From Gp6-AA40 sp050742535 (lineage in GTDB: Bacteria > Acidobacteriota > Vicinamibacteria > Vicinamibacterales > UBA2999): a stretch of 5,080 nt of DNA. A program made the translations under genes and the position numbers. Numbering within the stretch: the stretch's first letter is position 1; each line of letters starts with the position of its first letter. Under the pieces are notes generated by a model that was given only the letters and a program-made list of their open reading frames with translations, was not told the origin of the DNA and searched no databases. Location: NCBI GenBank assembly GCA_050742535.1, contig JBOGIQ010000393.1:1-5080 (forward strand), written 5' to 3'. This document shows positions 1 through 5,024 of this stretch, piece after piece.

Positions 1-297
1 CTCCTCGACCGCACGGATATCATCCCCGGCGAGCGGGTCGCGATCTGGAACATCAACAACGGCACCCGCATCGATACCTACGCGATCAGCCTGCCGCGCG
101 GCTCGGGCCAGATCGTCATCAACGGCGCCGCGGCGCGTCACTTTCACCCGGGCGACAAGGTGATCATCGTGGCGTTCTGCCTGACCGACGAGCCTGTCGA
201 GCCGCGTATGATCGCGGTCGACGAACAAAACCGGTTTGTACGAGACCTCGTGCCAAACGGATCGCCCGAGGACATTCCAGAGCCTGCCACGCCGTAG
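1..297 (+). CDS. panD: Aspartate 1-decarboxylase (PanD), 5'-truncated by window edge
   Basis: PanD is a pyruvoyl-dependent cytosolic enzyme that converts L-aspartate to beta-alanine for pantothenate and CoA synthesis. The frame is open from base 1 to a TAG at 295-297, giving 98 residues. They line up with E. coli PanD from residue 32 onward: LLD matches FLD, WNINNGTRIDTYAI matches WNVTNGKRFSTYAI, and NGAAA and GDKVIIVAF match the following strands. Visible active-site positions, in E. coli numbering, are Arg54, Thr57, Tyr58 and the Asn72-Gly-Ala segment. About 31 N-terminal residues are outside the window, including the Gly24-Ser25 self-cleavage site that generates the pyruvoyl group, so activity cannot be judged here. 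The C-terminus after VDEQNRFV is a proline-rich, acidic tail of the kind that varies in the family. The next gene starts 31 nt downstream on the same strand, which is compatible with one transcript. Family assignment is firm. Confidence 0.93.
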   Translation, partial: LLDRTDIIPGERVAIWNINNGTRIDTYAISLPRGSGQIVINGAAARHFHPGDKVIIVAFCLTDEPVEPRMIAVDEQNRFVRDLVPNGSPEDIPEPATP

Positions 298-328
298 CCG
301 AAGGCGGAGCGGGACCCAGCGTGACACG

Positions 329-1420
329 ATGAACACACATCGCATCGCAGTGATTGCCGGCGACGGCATCGGCAAGGAAGTCATCCCGGCGGCGATCAGC
401 GTTCTGAACATGGCGGCGGAACAGAGCAACTTCCGCTTGGAGTTCACCGAGCTGCCGTGGGGGTGTGATTACTACCTGCAGACCGGCCGGATGATGGATC
501 CGGACGGGATCGCGCAGCTGCTGAAGTTCGACGCGATCTATCTCGGCGCCATCGGCGATCCGCGGGTCGCCGACCACATTTCCGCGCGCGAGCTGATCCT
601 GCCGCTGCGGCAGCGCCTCGGCCAGTACGTCAACCTGCGCCCGATGCGCCTGCTCGCGGGGATCACCTCACCGCTGGCGAACCGCCGCACCGCCGACATC
701 GACATGATTTGCGTGCGCGAGAACTCGGAGGGCGAGTACTGCGGCATTGGCGGACGCCTGCACGCCGGCACGCCCGACGAGCTCGCCGAGCAGACGGGCA
801 TCTTCACGCGCCGCGGTATCGAGCGGATCGTCCGCTACGCGTTCAAGATCGCCGAATTACGGCCGCGGCGGATGCTCGCCAGCGCCACGAAATCAAACGC
901 GCTGCAGCACGCGATGGTGCTGTGGGATGAGGTCGCGGCAGACGTCGCGAAGGACTTTCCAGGCGTCGAGTACCGGAAGTACCACGTGGACGCGCTCTGC
1001 GCGCGCATGGTGACGCATCCGCAGACGCTGGACGTGATCGTGGCATCGAATCTCTTCGGCGACATCCTCACCGATATCGGATCGGCCATTTCGGGAAGCC
1101 TGGGCGTGGCACCGGGCGGGAACATCAATCCGGAGCGGACGACGCCGTCGATGTTCGAGCCGATACACGGCTCGGCCCCGGATATCGCCGGCAAAGGGAT
1201 CGCCAATCCGATCGCGGCGATCTGGGCGGGCGCGATGATGCTCGACCACCTGGGCGAGCGCGACGCGCACGACCGGATTCTGCGGGCGATCGAAGCCGTC
1301 ATCGCCGATGAGCGGGTGCGGACTCCGGACCTTGGCGGCAAGGCGACCACGGAAGAGATGACTCGCGCCGTCATGAGTGGGCTGACGCAGGGGAGGCAGG
1401 AGGTCGGAGGTAGGAGGTAG
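329..1420 (+). CDS. Tartrate/D-malate dehydrogenase-type NAD-dependent oxidative decarboxylase
   Basis: A 363-residue member of the isocitrate/isopropylmalate dehydrogenase superfamily, the usual length for the tartrate/D-malate branch (E. coli DmlA is about 361). These cytosolic enzymes oxidise a 2-hydroxyacid and decarboxylate the product using a divalent metal. Visible motifs: GDGIGKEV (11-18); substrate arginines R94, R104 (YVNLRP) and R130 in VRENSEGEY, with Y137; catalytic K188 in SATKSN; metal aspartates D221 (HVDALCAR), D245 and D249 (NLFGDILTD); and HGSAPDIAGKGIANP (280-294). Asp285-Ile286 in that last motif, instead of the Lys-Tyr of NADP-isocitrate dehydrogenase, indicates NAD. AIYLGAIGDP followed by DHIS and the IWAGAMMLD segment resemble DmlA/TtuC more than LeuB, but 3-isopropylmalate or another 2-hydroxyacid cannot be excluded as substrate. 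ATG 329 is chosen because the family begins a few residues before the IAVIxGDGIG strand. A TTG at 236 would add 31 unrelated residues overlapping panD. The ribosome-binding site is weak. The last ten or so residues are encoded by a tandem repeat. Confidence 0.9.
   Translation: MNTHRIAVIAGDGIGKEVIPAAISVLNMAAEQSNFRLEFTELPWGCDYYLQTGRMMDPDGIAQLLKFDAIYLGAIGDPRVADHISARELILPLRQRLGQYVNLRPMRLLAGITSPLANRRTADIDMICVRENSEGEYCGIGGRLHAGTPDELAEQTGIFTRRGIERIVRYAFKIAELRPRRMLASATKSNALQHAMVLWDEVAADVAKDFPGVEYRKYHVDALCARMVTHPQTLDVIVASNLFGDILTDIGSAISGSLGVAPGGNINPERTTPSMFEPIHGSAPDIAGKGIANPIAAIWAGAMMLDHLGERDAHDRILRAIEAVIADERVRTPDLGGKATTEEMTRAVMSGLTQGRQEVGGRR
1392..1419 (+). repeat. GGAGGYM heptamer tandem repeat, four copies
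   Basis: Four head-to-tail 7-bp units: GGAGGCA, GGAGGTC, GGAGGTA, GGAGGTA (1392-1398, 1399-1405, 1406-1412, 1413-1419). They lie inside the last codons of the dehydrogenase, and the G at 1420 completes its TAG stop. Because the unit is not a multiple of three, copy-number change would alter the C-terminal reading frame. The tract contains many GG runs, so a two-layer G-quadruplex is conceivable. It also contains GGAGG, which looks like a Shine-Dalgarno sequence, but the next gene is on the opposite strand, so no translational role is apparent. Confidence 0.85.
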
Positions 1421-1440
1421 AGTCCGGCTTCAGCCGGATT
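1421..1440. terminator. Palindromic hairpin between convergent genes, possible bidirectional terminator
   Basis: TCCGGCT at 1423-1429 and AGCCGGA at 1432-1438 form a perfect inverted repeat, read as a 6-bp stem with a TTCA loop. The flanks extend it by a G-U pair and an A-T pair (1421-1422 with 1439-1440). It starts directly after the dehydrogenase stop and overlaps the stop codon of the opposing methyltransferase gene (1439-1441). There is no T-run on either side, so it is not a textbook intrinsic terminator. Position between converging genes supports a role in ending or protecting both transcripts. It could equally be one copy of a dispersed REP-like palindrome. Confidence 0.5.
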
Positions 1441-2341
1441 ACGGCGGAAACCCCACGGCGAGCTTCACCGCCGCATATTCCGGATGAACGGCGCCGTCAG
1501 CCGTTCGAATGACAAGCGGCGGCTCTATCCAGGTGCGATGCATCGCCGGCGGCAGATCCGACGCGCGGATCATCGCAAATAAAGTGACCAGCGGCGGCTG
1601 TCCTTCGCGAAACACCACCGGCCGCTGCCTGATGATCACGAGTGCAGCATCGGCGGCAGCCGTCTCCACGCGGGCGCGCTGCTCGTCGAGAAAGATGCAC
1701 GCGAACACTCCGCCGGCATGCAGATGGGCCGCGGCGGCGCGGGCATAGTCCTGTATGTCGCCGCGCAGTTCGAACCGGCACGCCACCTTCTGCGGATGGT
1801 CGCCTTCGATTCCCGAGCCCGGTGGAAAGTACGGCGGGCTGCCGAGGACGAGGTCGAAACGCTCGTCGGCGCCAACCGCGGTGCCATCACGGAAATCCCC
1901 CTCGCGGATGTCCATGCGATCGGCCAGGCCGTTGTAGCCGGCCGACTTTCGCGCCAGTCTCACGCTCTCGGCCTGCGCCTCGACCGTCACGAAACGCGCG
2001 CCCGGCAGACGCCAGGCGGCAATCGTGGCGACGGAGCCGATGCCCGAACCGAGATCGAGAACGCGCGAGGGGGATGGCGCCCAGGTCGTTCCATACCAGG
2101 CCGTGAGCACGTCGTCGGTGGAACACCGGTGTCCCCGGCGCAGTTGAAAGATGCGGAAGTGACCGCTGACGGCGTCAAGCGTTTCCTCAGGAGGCACCGC
2201 CGGCGGTGACGAGGCGCCGGGAGGAACCGGGCCCGGCTTAGCCCAGCCTTTGAAGTGGCTTTCAGTCAACGCAGCCCCCAATTCCCAACTCACTATCCCA
2301 ATCCCGAGCCCAACGGTACCATTCCGATGTGGCTCGGACAT
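1439..2341 (-). CDS. TrmN6/YfiC-like small-domain (MTS) SAM-dependent methyltransferase
   Basis: A class I S-adenosylmethionine methyltransferase, 300 residues from the ATG at 2341. Motif I is VLDLGSGIGSV (94-104), an acidic SAM-ribose contact follows at E121 (TVEAQ), and GSPPYF (167-172) is the (N/D/S)PPY motif of adenine-N6 and related amino methyltransferases. RCSTDDVLTAW (72-82) matches the KVGTDGILLGAW segment of E. coli TrmN6, which methylates A37 of tRNA1(Val), so a tRNA or other RNA adenine is the likeliest substrate. That is inference; SPPY replaces the NPPY of TrmN6. The start is uncertain. ATG 2341 has GGAG only 3 nt upstream and would overlap the divergent E1 gene by 13 nt; residues 11-22 would then be read from a G-rich heptamer tract. 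TTG 2269 (after GGGGG) gives 276 residues and GTG 2197 gives 252, close to the E. coli length of about 245. The domain itself begins near residue 52, so every option retains it. The frame continues upstream to 2620 but that part is arginine-rich antisense of the E1 gene. Confidence 0.85.
   Translation of the reverse strand: MSEPHRNGTVGLGIGIVSWELGAALTESHFKGWAKPGPVPPGASSPPAVPPEETLDAVSGHFRIFQLRRGHRCSTDDVLTAWYGTTWAPSPSRVLDLGSGIGSVATIAAWRLPGARFVTVEAQAESVRLARKSAGYNGLADRMDIREGDFRDGTAVGADERFDLVLGSPPYFPPGSGIEGDHPQKVACRFELRGDIQDYARAAAAHLHAGGVFACIFLDEQRARVETAAADAALVIIRQRPVVFREGQPPLVTLFAMIRASDLPPAMHRTWIEPPLVIRTADGAVHPEYAAVKLAVGFPP
2277..2303 (-). repeat. Degenerate CCCAAYT heptamer tract at divergent gene junction (G-rich on minus strand)
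   Basis: On the plus strand: CCCAATT (2277-2283), CCCAACT (2284-2290), a decayed 6-nt unit CACTAT (2291-2296), then CCCAATC (2297-2303), followed by CCGAGCCC. On the minus strand this gives runs GGG, GGG, GGG, GGG and GGGGG, from 2311 down to 2275, with spacers of 3, 3, 10 and 4 nt. The tract lies between the two divergent genes if the methyltransferase starts at 2269 or 2197, or inside its N-terminus if it starts at 2341. No convincing -35/-10 promoter could be picked out of the surrounding interval on either strand. Confidence 0.65.
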
Positions 2342-4788
2342 CGGCTCCGCCGTCGACCGCGCTTGCGGAGCGCTTCGGCTCGTTCGTGCTCGATCGCTAC
2401 CCCTTCGCACTCGAGGCGGTACGTGGCGCGCTGCGCGCCGCCCCAGTCGCCAGTCCGAACGCGCCTGAATCATTCCTCGCAGCGCTCCGCAAGGAGCTCC
2501 AGCGGATCGAGGTGGGCGACATTCCGGATACCTCGCCGCGTGTCTCTGCCGGTCAACGTCTGGAGCACGCGAGAGAGGACCTGATCGACGCGTGCGCCGG
2601 CTTTTTCGCCCGTGAGGCAATCGCCGCGTCGCTCACGCCCGACGAACGCCGCGAAATCCTCCGCGGCATGGTGCTGACGCGCGCAGTAGACAACCGCCTG
2701 AAGCAGCTCTTTACCAGCGGAGAGGTCAGCTACCAGGGCGTCCCCTTCCAGGGCAAGGGATTTCGATCGCTCGGGCAGGAGGCGATCTACGGAGCGGCCC
2801 TCCGCCTGCGGCGCGGCGCTGCCTGGCGAGACGAGGCGGGGAACTGGAATGGAGACGTCGTTGGTCCGATGATCCGCGATCTCGGCGTCGCCCTGGCGAT
2901 GCGCGGCGACGCGGACGCGGTGCGGATGGTCCTGAATGCGCAGGCCGCCAAGGCTGGTCCACCGATGGACGGCAAGGACCTGCACATCGGCGATCTCGGC
3001 TGGGGGATCCTGCCTGCGGCGGCGCCGCTCGGCATCAGCACGCTGACGATTGCCGGTTTGGCGATGGCATTCGAGCGCGAAAACAGCGGCCGGGTGGCCC
3101 TCTCGTTCATCGGCGATGGCGGCTCGTCCCTCGGCGAGTGGCACGAGGCGATAAACCTCTGCGCCGCGCGGCGGCTGCCGGCGGTGTTCTGCATTGAAAA
3201 CAACCGGACGGCGCTCTCGACCTCCGTCCGCGAGCAGTCAGCCGTGCGCGCCTTCGCTGATAAGGCGGTGGGTTACGGCATCGGGGCCGTCACGGTGGAT
3301 GGCACCGATCCCGACTCGATTGCGGCGGCCTTCACCTGGGCGGCTGACCGGGCGCGTGAGGGGCATGGACCGGCGCTGATCGAAGTCGTCACCATGCGGA
3401 TGTGCGGCCACGCGCATCACGACGACATGCTCTACCTGGGAAAGGAGCCGCCGGTCGGCTGGGACTACCCGTCACTGAAGCGCGACACGGCCTATGCCGA
3501 TGCCGATGCGTACGAATTCTGGTCGCAGAAAGATCCAATCGCCACGTATGCCGCGCGCCTGAAGGCGGAAGGCATCATTGCCGCACGGGATCTGGAGGTG
3601 TATAGGCGCGAGGCGGAAGCGCTGGTCGAAGAACAGGCGCGAGCGGTCGTGGAGAGCGAATGGCCAGTACCGGAACGCGCAGGTACCGGCGTTCTGGCAG
3701 GCGAACCGCCGCGCACACGAATCGAAGTACTCGAACCGGCGGCGCGGCTCCATTTCGATCTCGACCCGCCTCTGCCGCCTATGGAGCCTGGCGCACCGGT
3801 GGATCGCAACGGCCGGACGTTTCTCGAAGCCGTTGCGCTCGGCGTAGGCGATGCCCTGCGTGCGGACCCTCGTGTGTTCGTTTACGGCGAGGACGTGGGC
3901 CGTCCCTACGGCAACGCCTTCCTGCTTCTGCGTCCGCTGCTCGACGAGTTCGGCGGCCGCATCATCAACTCGCCGCTGGCGGAGGGCGGCATTCTCGGTG
4001 TGTGCGTTGGCGCCGCGCTGGCCGGACAGCGGCCGATCGGCGAGCTCCAGTTCAACGACTTCGTCGCCAACGGTTTCAATCAGCTCGTGAACAACGCCGC
4101 GAAGATCAGATACCGCTGGGGCGCGTCGGTGCCGATGGTCGTGCGGATGCCCTGGGGCGGACTTCGTCACGCTGGGCCGTACCATTCGCAGAACACCGAA
4201 CCGTGGTTCTATCGAACGCCCGGCTTGAAGATCGTCGTGCCCTCGACGCCGGAGGACGCGAGGGCGTTCATGGCGGCGGCAGTCCGGGATCCCGACCCGG
4301 TGCTCTTCTACGAGCACATCGCGCTGTACCGGGATCCACGAATCAAGCAGAAGCTCCCTGACGCCCCGCCGGAACCGCTGCCGCTCGGCAGGGCGGCGTT
4401 GCGGCGGGCCGGCGATGACCTGGCGATGATCTCCTACGGCGCCTACGTCCATGTCGCCCTCCGCGTTGCCGAACGGCTTGCGGCGGACGGCATCCAGGCA
4501 AGCGTCCTTGATCTTCGATCGCTCGCACCGCTCGACAAAGCGGCCGTCCTCGCGGTCGCTCGCCACTGCAGCCGCGTGCTGATCGTCCACGAGGACTCGC
4601 GCACCGGCGGCATCGGCGAAAGCCTGGCCGCGATCATTCAGGAAGAGGCGTTCGAATCACTCGACGCGCCGGTTCGCGTCGTCGGCGCGCTGGACACGCC
4701 GGTGCCCTACTCACCTCCACTGGAGGAGTTCTTCCTGCCATCCGAATCGGAGATCGAACGCGCGGCTAGATTGCTCGTGGGCTACTAG
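2329..4788 (+). CDS. 2-oxoacid dehydrogenase E1, fused alpha-beta (branched-chain/pyruvate type)
   Basis: An 819-residue thiamine-diphosphate E1 that decarboxylates a 2-oxoacid and passes the acyl group to an E2 lipoyl domain. Order: an unassigned 105-residue N-terminal extension; E1-alpha, about 106-440; a Pro/Glu-rich linker, about 445-490; E1-beta, about 495-819, with the transketolase C-terminal domain from about 685. Alpha part: GKDLHIG (215-221) at the usual active-site histidine position; ThDP/metal motif GDG (262-264) through WHEAIN to ENN (290-292); and CGHAHHDD (359-366) at the position of the regulatory loop. Beta part: YGEDVG (519-524), SPLAEGG with E552 at the glutamate that activates ThDP, FNDF, H619 in YHSQNTEP, PGLKIVVPSTPEDA (631-644) and LDLRSLAPLD. 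The length fits two E1 chains joined. Substrate is unresolved among branched-chain 2-oxoacids, pyruvate and acetoin-type donors. GTG 2329 is the earliest start after an in-frame TGA at 2251 and has no clear ribosome-binding site; later starts would trim only the extension. No E2 or E3 gene is adjacent. Confidence 0.93.
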   Translation: MARTSAPPSTALAERFGSFVLDRYPFALEAVRGALRAAPVASPNAPESFLAALRKELQRIEVGDIPDTSPRVSAGQRLEHAREDLIDACAGFFAREAIAASLTPDERREILRGMVLTRAVDNRLKQLFTSGEVSYQGVPFQGKGFRSLGQEAIYGAALRLRRGAAWRDEAGNWNGDVVGPMIRDLGVALAMRGDADAVRMVLNAQAAKAGPPMDGKDLHIGDLGWGILPAAAPLGISTLTIAGLAMAFERENSGRVALSFIGDGGSSLGEWHEAINLCAARRLPAVFCIENNRTALSTSVREQSAVRAFADKAVGYGIGAVTVDGTDPDSIAAAFTWAADRAREGHGPALIEVVTMRMCGHAHHDDMLYLGKEPPVGWDYPSLKRDTAYADADAYEFWSQKDPIATYAARLKAEGIIAARDLEVYRREAEALVEEQARAVVESEWPVPERAGTGVLAGEPPRTRIEVLEPAARLHFDLDPPLPPMEPGAPVDRNGRTFLEAVALGVGDALRADPRVFVYGEDVGRPYGNAFLLLRPLLDEFGGRIINSPLAEGGILGVCVGAALAGQRPIGELQFNDFVANGFNQLVNNAAKIRYRWGASVPMVVRMPWGGLRHAGPYHSQNTEPWFYRTPGLKIVVPSTPEDARAFMAAAVRDPDPVLFYEHIALYRDPRIKQKLPDAPPEPLPLGRAALRRAGDDLAMISYGAYVHVALRVAERLAADGIQASVLDLRSLAPLDKAAVLAVARHCSRVLIVHEDSRTGGIGESLAAIIQEEAFESLDAPVRVVGALDTPVPYSPPLEEFFLPSESEIERAARLLVGY

Positions 4789-4803
4789 TCGTTTGCCATT
4801 GAA

Positions 4804-4822
4804 CCATCGCGGACAGCGATGG
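4804..4822. other. Small hairpin 15 nt after the E1 stop
   Basis: CCATCGC (4804-4810) and GCGATGG (4816-4822) are perfect inverted arms around a 5-nt GGACA loop. It begins 15 nt after the E1 stop codon and 38 nt before the next ATG. No T-run follows (GGAGAGTG instead), so a Rho-independent terminator is unlikely. A stabilising 3' hairpin for the E1 mRNA or a weak attenuator are possible readings. Confidence 0.4.
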
Positions 4823-4831
4823 GGAGAGTGA

Positions 4832-4837
4832 AGGAGG
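4832..4837 (+). promoter_or_regulatory. Perfect Shine-Dalgarno for the ABM-like remnant
   Basis: AGGAGG lies 4 nt before ATG 4842. It is the only consensus ribosome-binding site before a gene in the window; the three starts upstream of it have weak or no signal. It fixes the start of the short frame and indicates that this was once a genuine, well-translated gene. Confidence 0.7.
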
Positions 4838-4841
4838 CCAG

Positions 4842-5000
4842 ATGGTGGTCGTCGTGTTTCGCTCCCGGCTCAAGCCGGGTGTCGAAAAGGAGATCGAAGA
4901 GACCGATACTCGCATGGCCGAACTCGAGGGTTCAGGGGGTTCAAGGGGTTCAAGGGGTTCAAGGGACCTGAGCGAACCTGAGTTATTCTCGGCGCCGTAA
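4842..5000 (+). pseudogene. Truncated antibiotic-biosynthesis-monooxygenase (ABM)-like gene remnant
   Basis: The frame gives 52 residues. The first 29 (MVVVVFRSRLKPG, then an acidic helix ending DTRMAELEG) look like the opening strand and first helix of an ABM/ferredoxin-like barrel domain, whose members typically start MVVVIFRSRLxPG and continue through RMxELA to a GF/SYK strand and the rest of a roughly 95-105 residue domain. Here the sequence instead turns into a Gly-Ser-Arg repeat (residues 30-41, encoded by a 9-bp tandem repeat) and stops at TAA 4998-5000 after 11 more residues. I checked the other two forward frames past the repeat: both hit stops quickly and neither restores an ABM continuation. 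The remaining beta strands needed for the dimeric barrel are absent, so a working monooxygenase is implausible. Family recognition rests on memory of a short motif. A genuine small protein with a GSR tail cannot be excluded, given the strong ribosome-binding site. Confidence 0.55.
4931..4966 (+). repeat. TTCAAGGGG 9-bp tandem repeat, four copies, with G-quadruplex motif
   Basis: Units: TTCAGGGGG (4931-4939), TTCAAGGGG (4940-4948), TTCAAGGGG (4949-4957), TTCAAGGGA (4958-4966). A diverged unit, CTCGAGGG, precedes them. With the GGG at 4928-4930 there are five G-runs of at least three (4928-4930, 4935-4939, 4945-4948, 4954-4957, 4963-4965) separated by 4- or 5-nt spacers, which meets the usual G3+N1-7 quadruplex rule. 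Read in the remnant's frame, each unit encodes Gly-Ser-Arg. The unit is a multiple of three, so copy-number change would not shift the frame. Confidence 0.9.
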
Positions 5001-5024
5001 GGCCGGGGTCTTCCGAGAATCAGG
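4977..5024. other. Long imperfect stem-loop around the remnant's stop codon
   Basis: CCTGA (4977-4981) pairs with TCAGG (5020-5024), and TTCTCGG (4986-4992) pairs with CCGAGAA (5013-5019). This gives 12 pairs with a one-sided GTTA bulge (4982-4985) and a 20-nt loop that carries the TAA of the short frame. A TTTTT run occurs at 5040-5044, 15 nt beyond the stem, too far for a standard intrinsic terminator. It could be a transcript-end structure for either strand or a degenerate copy of an inverted repeat. Confidence 0.45.

Noticed and set aside
236..328. N-terminal extension of the dehydrogenase from TTG 236
   Set aside because: It overlaps the end of panD, is arginine-rich and unlike any family N-terminus; the ATG at 329 places the GDGIG strand at the expected distance.
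1399..1417. GGAGG motifs as ribosome-binding sites for a downstream plus-strand gene
   Set aside because: No plus-strand gene follows; these are units of the tandem repeat and the next gene is on the minus strand.
1642..2209. Plus-strand frames of 154 and 163 residues opposite the methyltransferase
   Set aside because: Antisense to the SAM-binding and SPPY motifs of a clear enzyme; no family resemblance of their own.
2227..2236. CCGGGCCCGG 10-bp perfect palindrome
   Set aside because: Too short and too GC-rich to stand out from background in this sequence; no paired site or gene context.
2342..2620. Upstream extension of the methyltransferase frame
   Set aside because: The added 93 residues are arginine/proline-rich, unlike the methyltransferase family, and antisense to the E1 N-terminus.
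2470..3144. 224-residue minus-strand open frame opposite the E1 alpha region
   Set aside because: Same reasoning: a composition-driven shadow without start signals or domain motifs.
3472..4590. 372-residue minus-strand open frame opposite the E1 beta region
   Set aside because: No recognisable motif, skewed Arg/His/Val composition, and fully antisense to well-conserved E1 sequence; long antisense frames are common in GC-rich genes.
4931..4966. CRISPR-like array
   Set aside because: The 9-bp units are directly adjacent, with no unique spacers; it is a simple tandem repeat.
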